DNA from: HGM04593 sp964458275
GTDB taxonomy: Bacteria > Bacteroidota > Bacteroidia > Bacteroidales > Bacteroidaceae
Assembly: GCA_964458275.1 (NCBI GenBank)
Contig: CAYWIE010000022.1
Coordinates: 1 to 35,806 of the forward strand
DNA: 35,806 bases
Reading direction: 5' to 3'
Positions 1 to 6,560 of this stretch are shown one piece after another. Under the pieces are notes generated by a model. That model saw nothing but the letters and a program-made list of their open reading frames with translations, was not told where the DNA came from and searched no databases. A program made the position numbers and the translations under genes. Within the stretch, counting starts at the first letter, position 1; the number at the start of each line of letters is the position of its first letter.

Positions 1-439
1 TTTAAGTTCCTAAAAAGTTTCGATGCGCAGAATTATATCGAACTCGCGTTAATTATTTTAAAACCCAATTTGTAAAATCCCATTGTCTGCGCTTTTATTA
101 AAATTCTTCCTCGCTCCAATTGTTCCTTTGACAACAGCCCGCCATTGACGTAGAATGGGTCAATGGCGGGCTGTTGTCGTTATTCTAAAGTTTGTTTTTA
201 TTTGTTAGAGTCGCTGATTGGCTCTTTTCTCACGAGAGCAATCCTGTTTTTAATACTCTTTAATAATTGACGGTATATACCGCGTTTATGCAAAATTATA
301 GCGAACCGACGTTAAGTTAAGTGATAAAGAAAACCTCACGACAACTTCAAAAGCAGTAATCTTATCTACATTGAATGCAGGTTCTGAATTGCTATTCTCT
401 TGTGCAACAAGTCTTTACGAATTTTCTTATTAGAATATA
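1..439. other. Left-edge region without a convincing gene
   Basis: I find no complete gene here. It holds the hairpin at 130-178 and, on the minus strand at 290-298, a TAATTTTGC sequence resembling a Bacteroidetes -7 box but without a clear -33. Downstream of the endonuclease stop, the minus strand from about 430 to 288 reads open in one frame without a start codon (it includes the stretch RLVAQENSNSEPAFNVDKIT). This could be a gene remnant or chance; I do not recognise the peptide. Confidence 0.4.
130..178. terminator. 20-bp perfect hairpin, probable terminator
   Basis: Positions 130-149 and 159-178 are perfect inverted repeats of 20 nt around a 9-nt loop (150-158). The flank on the plus side (179-203) is T-rich, so it would best end a transcript entering from the left edge. 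The minus-strand flank has no U-run, but the hairpin is also the first strong stem met by transcripts leaving the endonuclease gene. Confidence 0.6.
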
Positions 440-1351
440 TCATGCAAAGATTTCATTTAACACTAGTGGAAGGTCTTGATCTAAATCTCCATTATAATCT
501 GCATAAGGAATTCCAAATCTCTCCAAAGCTAATTTAAATCGCCTAAATCCATTATCGTCACGACAAGCAATCCAACAAATGCCTAATTGTTCACACTGAT
601 TTTTATTCTGTAGGGAAAGAGTATCTGCTACAAAAACATCACTTTGTCTTGCAATTATAGCATCTGCACTTTCAGGATTACCTTGTCCCATAAGTTTCAC
701 TTCACATTTATACTCTTTTCCATTGTTCTTGAGGTAAAAGTCAATTTCTCTATCAACATCGAGATCTCTGTTCCGCACAAAGTGTTCTGCATTATAGTAT
801 TCCTCCTCTACCTTGTATAACTTACACAAAACTAACATTAAATATTTCTCAGCTCTTTTTCCTGCTGTACTCCATAGTCCTCCTCTCAATGCTGCACGTT
901 TCACAGCTAAAGTATTAATAACAATAAGGCTCTCGCTTACATTCAAATCAACACTGACGCCTTTGAATTTGATAGTTAAAGTAAGATCGATATCGTGCTC
1001 ATTTTCAACAAGTGATTGAATGCTATGATACAAAGAGTCAAAATGCTCATTTGATGCCTCTATGACAATTTGTTTAGTCGCAGAGCGATACATGTTACTA
1101 ATAGTTTTCTTATTAAGGCCTGAATTAATTGCAATATCTTCAGAAGGTAACGTTTCATTCATAAAAGCCCTTTTGTACCATTCAATAGTGATGTCTTCTG
1201 AATTTAGCTTTGCAGAAACTACTTGTTTGAAAAAATCAACTGCAAATTGTAAAAATTCTGCATTTATCAAATTAACAATCTCTATACGATAATCTCTAGA
1301 TTTGATAACGCGAGCTACAATATTCTTAATTACTTGGTCTGTTAGTGTCAT
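440..1351 (-). CDS. Type II restriction endonuclease, CfrBI-like
   Basis: A 303-residue protein that I recognise as resembling the CfrBI restriction endonuclease family (family known to cut a CCWWGG-type site; specificity here is not shown). The C-terminal half carries a plausible PD-(D/E)XK nuclease core: D204 in REID, then E217-V-K219 in CEVK, on adjoining predicted strands. A GGxWSTAGKR segment near 157-166 precedes it. The start ATG at 1351 overlaps the methyltransferase stop as ATGA (1351-1348), so translation is probably coupled and follows the protective methylase. It has no membrane or export signal and acts on DNA in the cytoplasm. Base use is AT-rich compared with the genes to the right, as expected for a transferred cassette. 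The family call rests on recalled resemblance, so another PD-(D/E)XK type II family remains possible. Confidence 0.72.
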   Translation of the reverse strand: MTLTDQVIKNIVARVIKSRDYRIEIVNLINAEFLQFAVDFFKQVVSAKLNSEDITIEWYKRAFMNETLPSEDIAINSGLNKKTISNMYRSATKQIVIEASNEHFDSLYHSIQSLVENEHDIDLTLTIKFKGVSVDLNVSESLIVINTLAVKRAALRGGLWSTAGKRAEKYLMLVLCKLYKVEEEYYNAEHFVRNRDLDVDREIDFYLKNNGKEYKCEVKLMGQGNPESADAIIARQSDVFVADTLSLQNKNQCEQLGICWIACRDDNGFRRFKLALERFGIPYADYNGDLDQDLPLVLNEIFA

Positions 1352-2769
1352 ACTATAGTATTTTTAAATTGTTCTAATGTTAAAAATTTTGTTGCATCCT
1401 TCTCAAAGATGCTATTATCATGCTGAAAAGTTTTCATATATTCAAAGTATTTAGGCTCTTTTTCTGTAAGAAAAAATTTCCTCCCTAAACTTTTAGCAGT
1501 TCTTCCTAATGTGCCACTACCGCCAAAAGGATCAAAGACCAAATCACCCTTAAATGAGTAGTATTCTATAACCCTTTTACATAAATCTGCGGGGAAAATC
1601 GCAGAATGTATTTTATCGGACTTAGGACTAATTTGCCAAATATTTGTCGTTTCAAACCCATCTTTCACTTTACTGTCATTGACAGTATCTAAATCATATT
1701 GTCTAATATTCCAATCTATTAACTTATCGGTCTTCTTTCTATAAACCATCAAGTACTCTGTAACGGAATTGGGTTTATATGCTAATGGTTTTCTATGCTG
1801 CTGGAAGCCGCCAATACGATTCTTTACACTATATTCTGGCTTCTCCCAAACGATGTCGTCTATAAATTCCCATCCTATTTGTACTAGATGATAATGTAAA
1901 TCAAACGGGATAGGATAACGTTTGCTAGAATGAGCCCGGCTAATTCTAGGCACAATAACAGGAGATGTATTAACTATAAGAAATCTACCTTCTTTGGTTA
2001 TTCTATATGTTTCTTTAAAGACTTCCTCTAAAAATTTCAAATAAGCTTCATAACTAGGATATATTGAGTAGTCACGTGCGTTATAATATGGGGGAGAAGT
2101 AAATGTTAAATGTACACTCTCGTCAGGAACAAGTTTTAGAACATCTCTAACATCACTATTCACAACTACATTCTGTAAAAAAATACAAGAATCTTTATGG
2201 CTTAAATTAGAGGAAGAACTCTTTTGGGGGGCAAAGTATTCTTTGTGAATAACAACTCTAATCATTTCATTTTCATGGTTTACCATGTTTTTCAAAAAAT
2301 TATCAACAGATGTATCACCCTTAAACACCAATAAACCTCTAATTGCTTGGCACACAATTTTAGGGTCCTCATCGGATAGTATATTTATTAAATACGGCAC
2401 AGCTGCTTTTGTTCTCATTCTTCCAATGGCAGAGACTGCTTCCCTCCTAACCATAGTACTCTCATCAGTATTTACGATGCTTATTAATAAATCAAGGTTA
2501 GAAACAGAAGATTGTTTCGCAATATTTTTAATAGCAAGTAATCTTATAGCCTCATTTTTATGACTTGTTAGAGAAATAATCCAACTATAATCATAATTCA
2601 TCGGCAAATGCCCTAAATGTTCAAGAATAAAAGCTAGGTTATTGCAGTTATTGATATTGTTATTAACTAAAAACAATAGTCTTTCATTATCATTTGTTTT
2701 TAGTTCTGTTATAAACTCTTTTGATAAAGGGAAATCAAATTCCCCATTATGTGTATTACCTCTTTCCAT
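1348..2769 (-). CDS. HEAT-repeat DNA methyltransferase (N4-cytosine/N6-adenine type)
   Basis: This 473-residue protein is the modification half of the restriction-modification cassette. Residues 205-450 form a SAM-dependent amino-methyltransferase of N-4/N-6 type. The catalytic motif SPPY is at 225-228 (TSPPYY) and the SAM-binding motif DPFGGSGT at 413-420; motif IV before motif I is the beta-class order. SPPY favours N4-cytosine methylation, in line with M.CfrBI. Residues about 55-175 look like HEAT/PBS-type helical repeats (for example VRREAVSAIGRM and IVCQAIRGL), an unusual N-terminal addition that may serve as a protein- or DNA-binding scaffold. The ATG at 2769 lies inside the tail of the upstream regulator reading frame, with a purine-rich GAGGAG about 13 nt upstream. 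Its TGA stop overlaps the endonuclease ATG. All catalytic motifs look intact, so the cassette is probably still protective. Confidence 0.88.
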   Translation of the reverse strand: MERGNTHNGEFDFPLSKEFITELKTNDNERLLFLVNNNINNCNNLAFILEHLGHLPMNYDYSWIISLTSHKNEAIRLLAIKNIAKQSSVSNLDLLISIVNTDESTMVRREAVSAIGRMRTKAAVPYLINILSDEDPKIVCQAIRGLLVFKGDTSVDNFLKNMVNHENEMIRVVIHKEYFAPQKSSSSNLSHKDSCIFLQNVVVNSDVRDVLKLVPDESVHLTFTSPPYYNARDYSIYPSYEAYLKFLEEVFKETYRITKEGRFLIVNTSPVIVPRISRAHSSKRYPIPFDLHYHLVQIGWEFIDDIVWEKPEYSVKNRIGGFQQHRKPLAYKPNSVTEYLMVYRKKTDKLIDWNIRQYDLDTVNDSKVKDGFETTNIWQISPKSDKIHSAIFPADLCKRVIEYYSFKGDLVFDPFGGSGTLGRTAKSLGRKFFLTEKEPKYFEYMKTFQHDNSIFEKDATKFLTLEQFKNTIV

Positions 2770-3057
2770 ATTCGCAAATATTCTCCTCTACTATTTTTAA
2801 TGCGCTCTTGGCATCATCCTCATCTTTTACTATTTCATAAACTTTGTTCGCTAGCTAAATACAAATCAGCTCTTGAGAATCCACTTGAGTATTTCACTTA
2901 TCCGAATAACTTTATCTCTTCGTGGAATAAAGTTTCCATTTTCTATTTTCCAGTATGTTGCTGTATCTATATCAAGGGCAGTAGCAACTTTACGTTGTGG
3001 CAAACCGTGCAGATCTTTCAACTCTTTTAATTTATTAGATAAAAGCATTGGCTTCAT
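2756..3057 (-). pseudogene. Frameshifted XRE-family regulator of the R-M cassette
   Basis: The open part (3057-2866, 63 residues) is an XRE helix-turn-helix: LPQRKVATALDIDTATYWKI gives the recognition fold. It stops abruptly after SEILKW. In another frame the expected family tail continues: DSQELICI, then a TAG at 2857-2855, then LANKVYEIVKDEDDAKSALK and on to a natural TAA at 2758-2756. The simplest reading is loss of one G beside 2880/2881 (TGGGATTCT reduced to TGGATTCT) plus a TGG-to-TAG nonsense change. The intact gene would end 14 nt inside the methyltransferase start, giving a compact regulator-methylase-nuclease operon. Such small XRE proteins act as controllers of R-M expression; here the DNA-binding half may survive but the C-terminal part, often used for dimerisation, is lost. 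A sequencing error could explain the indel but not the separate stop as well. Confidence 0.8.
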
Positions 3058-3090
3058 AAATCTTGAAAATTATATTCTTGACAAATTTTC

Positions 3091-3099
3091 GCAAAAATA
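3091..3099 (-). promoter_or_regulatory. Predicted promoter of the R-M cassette
   Basis: The minus strand reads TATTTTTGC, a perfect fit to the Bacteroidetes -7 box TAnnTTTGC, about 34 nt upstream of the regulator ATG. A TTG occurs 16-20 nt further upstream but is not ideally spaced. Confidence 0.5.
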
Positions 3100-3233
3100 T
3101 TTAATTATATCCAATCAAGAAACCATCAAGCTACTTTTTTAACAATTTCTTATCAACAATTAAAGCTGTCTATCCCCAAAAGAACTAATATCGCTATTAT
3201 CCAAATTCACTAGTTTTACAATTATTAACAGAA

Positions 3234-3275
3234 ATAAACGGCGATGCGACAAAATTTTGTCGCATCGCCGTTTAT
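3234..3275. terminator. 42-bp perfect palindrome
   Basis: The two 21-nt halves (3234-3254 and 3255-3275) are exact reverse complements with no spacer; the centre is AAAATTTT and the arms carry GGCGATGCGAC. It lies between the DUF2795 gene stop (3301) and the R-M promoter, so it probably terminates the DUF2795 transcript and insulates the R-M cassette. It could also be a cruciform or a binding site. Confidence 0.65.
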
Positions 3276-3300
3276 GCAATTTTCTTGTTTGCAAAAGAAC

Positions 3301-3525
3301 TTAGTATTCCTCCTCGTCGAAGAAGAAATCCTCGTTGCTGCTGGGGTAGTCGGGCCAGATGTCCTCTATGCTTTCATAAGTTTCTCCTTCGTCCTCTATC
3401 TCCTGAAGGTTCTCAATCACTTCCATAGGTGCTCCCGAACGGACAGCATAGTCGGTAAGCTCATCCTTTGTTGCGGGCCAGGGTGCATCCTCCAATTTAG
3501 ATGCGAGTTCCAATGTCCAATACAT
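3301..3525 (-). CDS. DUF2795-type small acidic protein
   Basis: This 74-residue protein begins MYWTLELASKLEDAPWPATK and matches the DUF2795-like small proteins found widely in Bacteroidetes, whose function is unknown. The N-terminal 45 residues resemble a small helical module (LTDYAVRSGAPMEVIENL). The C-terminus is highly acidic and aromatic (DEGETYESIEDIWPDYP, ending FFFDEEEY). It has no signal peptide or membrane segment. A purine-rich AAAGAAAGAT lies directly before the ATG. It has its own predicted promoter overlapping the end of the adenosyltransferase gene and is followed by the 42-bp palindrome, so it is probably monocistronic. Confidence 0.85.
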   Translation of the reverse strand: MYWTLELASKLEDAPWPATKDELTDYAVRSGAPMEVIENLQEIEDEGETYESIEDIWPDYPSSNEDFFFDEEEY

Positions 3526-3574
3526 ATCTTTCTTTATTAGATTGTTATAAATTTAATCGTTTCTGAAAATGTCT

Positions 3575-3605
3575 GCAAAAATATAGTATTTTGACTTATT
3601 TGCAA
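3575..3605 (-). promoter_or_regulatory. Predicted promoter of the DUF2795 gene
   Basis: TATTTTTGC at 3575-3583 is a perfect -7 box, and TTG at 3603-3605 lies 19 nt upstream, the preferred Bacteroidetes spacing. The -33 element falls inside the 3' end of the adenosyltransferase gene. Confidence 0.65.
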
Positions 3606-4144
3606 GGGTTTTTCCATATTTTTTCATTGCCGTCTGCCAGTTGGCGCGAAAGCAGGAAAAAATAGTCGGAAAGACGGTTCATATAACCAGTCAGGGCAGG
3701 GGGTACATTCTCTGTGCGTGCGAGGGTTACTATCCGTCTTTCTGCCCGTCGGCACACTGTGCGGCACAGGTTCGCGTAGAGCGATGCTTTCACGGGGGAG
3801 GGTAGGGCAAAGCCTTTCAGGGGCGGAAGAGTTGCTTCGAGCCCGTCAATGGCTGTTTCCAATGCCTTAACCGCGTTGTCGCCGATTGCCGTTTCCATGC
3901 AATCGGTGTCGGACAGTGTGGCGGCTATTGCGTAGAGCCTGTTTTGTATTTCGTCGAGCATTGCGGCACATTCTGAGCCTTCGGTCTCTGCTTGCAGGAG
4001 TCCGAGGGTTGCCGAGAGTTCGTCGACTGTTCCGTATGCCTCAACACGGATGTTGTCTTTTGCCACCCTTTCGCCGCGAAGCAGCGATGTCTCGCCACAG
4101 TCGCCTTTCTTTGTGTATATATGTGCCTTTTTCATTTGTTGCAT
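3596..4144 (-). CDS. ATP:cob(I)alamin adenosyltransferase, PduO type
   Basis: This 182-residue enzyme transfers the adenosyl group of ATP to cob(I)alamin to make coenzyme B12. The family signature is clear at the N-terminus: YTKKGDCGETSLLRGERVAK (glycine-rich ATP-binding loop), then RVEAYGTVDELSA. Near the C-terminus RRAERRIV and NRLSDYFFLLSR are the other conserved blocks. Family length is usual and no signal peptide is seen. The start is either ATG 4144 (MQQMKK) or the internal ATG at 4135; neither has a strong ribosome site. It begins only 18 nt after the stop of the upstream methyltransferase-like gene, so the two are almost surely co-transcribed, perhaps together with metK. Confidence 0.92.
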   Translation of the reverse strand: MQQMKKAHIYTKKGDCGETSLLRGERVAKDNIRVEAYGTVDELSATLGLLQAETEGSECAAMLDEIQNRLYAIAATLSDTDCMETAIGDNAVKALETAIDGLEATLPPLKGFALPSPVKASLYANLCRTVCRRAERRIVTLARTENVPPALTGYMNRLSDYFFLLSRQLADGNEKIWKNPCK

Positions 4145-4162
4145 TGTCTTGCGGCAGCTTGC

Positions 4163-4801
4163 TTACATCTTCAGTGTGTAGTGCTGCTTTTTGTACTTTT
4201 TGTCGAAGAACAGTATTCCCATGCTGTACAGGTCGAATGTTACGCCTACTGCCGGGTCCTCCTTTATGCTCTGCCACCATTTCTTTATTTCGGGGGTGGA
4301 GTGTATCTTCTCAACGATTATAACAGTTTCGGGGGTAGTATGTTTTATAGCCTCTTCCACCACTGAAGCATATGAGAAGGAACGTCCGATGTAAAGGAGC
4401 CCTATTTCCTGCTCTTTTTCGAGCAGCGGGCTTATCTCTCCGCTCAGTTTTATGCATCCGCGCTCTTCCAGCATTTTTGCCGCCTCCGGGTCGTTGACCG
4501 TAGCATTCAGCATGTATGACGGCACGTTGCGTGCGGCTGCGCTGATGGCACAGGCTGCCGCGCTTTCGGGTGCGAACATCATTATGTTGCGGGGGCGGGC
4601 ATAGTTGGTTATGCGGAACAACATTCTGGCATGCGATGCCTTGCCGCCGCATTTTGCGGCTATGCTGTTTATCTTGCTGTAGGCATAGTAGGGCAGACTC
4701 TCTTTGAGTACAGAGGTAACAAAGTGGAAGGCTTTCGGAGATTGCACTCCGAAGCCTTTGTTGTGCCTGTATCTGTTTATGAGATTCTTAAGTCCGAGCA
4801 T
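4163..4801 (-). CDS. SAM-methyltransferase-like protein, degenerate motif
   Basis: A 212-residue protein of a Bacteroidetes family usually annotated as class I SAM-dependent methyltransferase-like. The N-terminal hallmark is RHNKGFGVQSPKAFHFVTSV, the GFGVxSP block typical of this group. The Rossmann-like region (about 70-165) includes NIMMFAPESAAACAISAAA where a SAM motif I would lie, but the usual E/DxGxGxG glycines are missing, so activity is uncertain. The C-terminal WWQSIKEDPAVGVTFDLYSM block is also typical of the family. It sits between metK and the PduO-type enzyme with 70-nt and 18-nt gaps. The substrate is unknown. Confidence 0.7.
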   Translation of the reverse strand: MLGLKNLINRYRHNKGFGVQSPKAFHFVTSVLKESLPYYAYSKINSIAAKCGGKASHARMLFRITNYARPRNIMMFAPESAAACAISAAARNVPSYMLNATVNDPEAAKMLEERGCIKLSGEISPLLEKEQEIGLLYIGRSFSYASVVEEAIKHTTPETVIIVEKIHSTPEIKKWWQSIKEDPAVGVTFDLYSMGILFFDKKYKKQHYTLKM

Positions 4802-4823
4802 ACCTGTCTATATGTACCGCTTC

Positions 4824-4875
4824 CTAAGGGAGGTACTATGAATTATAGTTTACTAATTTATAGAACTTCCCTTAA
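4824..4875 (-). terminator. Imperfect inverted repeat after metK
   Basis: CTAAGGGAGGTACTATG-AATT (left) pairs with AATT-TATAGAACTTCCCTTA (right) with a few mismatches around a roughly 10-nt loop. It starts at the metK stop and reaches to about 20 nt before the next gene. It may be a terminator or partial attenuator that lowers transcription past metK. Confidence 0.5.
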
Positions 4876-6164
4876 ATAGAAAAAGCCTTCTTGATTGCGT
4901 CGACGTAGTGGAGCTTTTCCCATGTGAACAGCTCCACTTCCATAGTCTTTGAGGGGAGGTAGGGCGATGTGAAGGTCTTTGTTACCACTTCGGGAGTGCG
5001 TCCCATGTGTCCGTATGCAGCTGTCTCGCTGTATATGGGGTTGCGCAGTTTGAGGCGTTCCTCGATGGCTTTGGGGCGCAGGTCGAACAGCTCTGCCACT
5101 TTCTTTGCAATCTCTCCGTCGTTCATGGATACTTTGGCTGTGCCGTATGTGTTTACGAATACGCTTACGGGCTGTGCAACGCCTATGGCGTATGATAGCT
5201 GTATGAGCATTTCGTCAGCAACGCCGGCTGCTACCATGTTCTTTGCAATGTGGCGTGCTGCGTATGCTGCACTGCGGTCAACCTTTGAGGGGTCCTTGCC
5301 GCTGAATGCGCCGCCGCCATGTGCTCCTTTGCCGCCGTATGTGTCAACGATAATCTTGCGTCCTGTGAGACCTGTGTCGCCGTGGGGGCCGCCGATTACG
5401 AACTTGCCGGTGGGGTTGACGTGGTATTTTATCTCCTCGTCGAAGAGGGCGAGTACAGAGGGAGTGTTGATTTTTGCTTTTACGCGGGGCATAAGTATGT
5501 TTATTACATCTTCGCGTATCTTTGCTATCTGTGCGGCATCAGCAGCCTCCTGCGTGCCTTCTGCTGTGTCGGCGGGGGCTACAAAGTCGTCGTGCTGTGT
5601 AGAAACGACGATAGTGTCTATGCGGACGGGACGGTTGTTGTCGTCATACTCTATTGTTACCTGGCTCTTTGAGTCGGGACGCAGATATGTCATCTCCTTT
5701 CCTTCGCGGCGTATGGCTGCAAGTTCTTGGAGTATGAGATGTGAGAGGTCGAGCGATACGGGCATGTAGTTCTCTGTTTCGTTGATGGCGTATCCGAACA
5801 TCATTCCCTGGTCGCCGGCTCCTTGTTCCATCGGGTCTTCACGCTCAACACCGCGAGAGATGTCTGCGCTCTGCTCGTGTATTGCCGAGAATATGCCGCA
5901 TGAGTTGCCGTCGAACATGTATTCGCTCTTTGTGTATCCTATGCGGTTGATTACGCGGCGTGCAATATCCTGAAGATCGACGTATGCCGATGACTTTACC
6001 TCTCCGGCAAGCACTACCTGACCTGTCGTTACCAATGTTTCGCAAGCTACTTTTGAGCGGGGGTCAAAAGCTATGAGCTCGTCAAGGACGGCGTCCGAAA
6101 TCTGGTCTGCAACTTTATCGGGGTGTCCCTCCGATACTGACTCTGATGTAAATAGGTATCCCAT
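4872..6164 (-). CDS. metK: S-adenosylmethionine synthetase
   Basis: MetK makes S-adenosylmethionine from methionine and ATP in the cytoplasm. At 430 residues it has the family features: GYLFTSESVSEGHPDKVADQ at the N-terminus with the His and Asp of the ATP site, the GAGDQGMMFGYA loop, and GGPHGDTGLTGRKIIVDTYG followed by GGGAFSGKDPSKVDRSAAY. I place the start at ATG 6164 (MGYLFTSES), where the family begins. The reading frame is open up to 6317, but that extension runs into the riboswitch and is not protein. The gene is preceded by a long leader with a SAM-II-like motif, so expression is probably lowered when SAM is abundant. It heads a likely operon with the methyltransferase-like gene and the adenosyltransferase. 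Confidence 0.97.
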   Translation of the reverse strand: MGYLFTSESVSEGHPDKVADQISDAVLDELIAFDPRSKVACETLVTTGQVVLAGEVKSSAYVDLQDIARRVINRIGYTKSEYMFDGNSCGIFSAIHEQSADISRGVEREDPMEQGAGDQGMMFGYAINETENYMPVSLDLSHLILQELAAIRREGKEMTYLRPDSKSQVTIEYDDNNRPVRIDTIVVSTQHDDFVAPADTAEGTQEAADAAQIAKIREDVINILMPRVKAKINTPSVLALFDEEIKYHVNPTGKFVIGGPHGDTGLTGRKIIVDTYGGKGAHGGGAFSGKDPSKVDRSAAYAARHIAKNMVAAGVADEMLIQLSYAIGVAQPVSVFVNTYGTAKVSMNDGEIAKKVAELFDLRPKAIEERLKLRNPIYSETAAYGHMGRTPEVVTKTFTSPYLPSKTMEVELFTWEKLHYVDAIKKAFSI

Positions 6165-6185
6165 ATTGTTGATGAATAACGTTGT

Positions 6186-6199
6186 GCCGTTTTTACGGC
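6186..6199 (-). promoter_or_regulatory. Small hairpin in the metK leader
   Basis: GCCGT-aaaa-ACGGC on the minus strand forms a 5-bp stem with a 4-nt loop about 20 nt before the metK ATG. It could be part of the expression platform of the upstream riboswitch. Confidence 0.35.
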
Positions 6200-6305
6200 G
6201 GTTAATAATTTCGTCGGTGTGCGAGAAGCACTCTTGTATGGGACGGAAAATTTCAAATGGGATGCGTAGTATATGCGAATGTGCCCAAGAGACCTTGACA
6301 GACAA

Positions 6306-6355
6306 GGTTTTTAGCATTTTTTATCGTGGTTGCAAGCAGCCCAAATCTTTCCACA
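6306..6355 (-). ncRNA. SAM-II (metA-type) riboswitch candidate
   Basis: The minus-strand leader of metK contains, in order, the conserved blocks I recall for SAM-II aptamers: a 5' stem strand TGTGG (6355-6351), GATTT (6347-6343), TTGCAACC, the closing strand CCACG (6329-6325), ATAAA (6324-6320) and GCTAAA (6315-6310) followed by AACC. P1 would pair TGTGG with CCACG (5 bp with one G-U), and a loop GG could pair with the trailing CC as part of the pseudoknot. It starts about 20 nt downstream of the predicted transcription start and lies upstream of the SAM synthetase gene, the expected target. The 3' end is about 140 nt before the ATG, which is longer than for the usual ribosome-site masking, so the mechanism is open. 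A covariance search with the SAM-II model would decide it. Confidence 0.8.
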
Positions 6356-6381
6356 CGAAGAGTGTCTCTTCTTTTTCGTCT

Positions 6382-6390
6382 GCAAAGGTA
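6382..6390 (-). promoter_or_regulatory. Predicted metK promoter -7 box
   Basis: TACCTTTGC on the minus strand is a perfect -7 box. It places the transcript start just upstream of the riboswitch candidate. No good -33 TTG is seen. Confidence 0.6.
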
Positions 6391-6490
6391 ATCTCTTTTT
6401 GTGAATGTTGTATGTTTTTTAACGCTTTTTATATGCTCTTGCCCACTGAATACAGTTCGCCAAATGGTAAAATATGTTATTATTGAGCGG

Positions 6491-6539
6491 TTATCGGTTC
6501 TCTTTTCCGATAATTCCCAATAAAATGAGTTAACTTTGC
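6491..6539 (+). promoter_or_regulatory. mlaE promoter with upstream inverted repeat
   Basis: TAACTTTGC at 6531-6539 is a good -7 box 21 nt before the mlaE ATG. Just upstream, TTATCGG (6491-6497) and CCGATAA (6507-6513) form a 7-bp inverted repeat with a 9-nt spacer, covering the -33 region. This may be an operator or a small hairpin. Confidence 0.5.
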
Positions 6540-6560
6540 GCAGTCTAAACAGCTTCTGAT

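Noticed and set aside
4969..5769. 266-codon plus-strand frame
   Set aside because: Antisense to metK and without recognisable features.
6165..6317. N-terminal extension of metK by 51 codons
   Set aside because: Not homologous to MetK proteins and overlaps the riboswitch candidate; ATG 6164 matches the family start.
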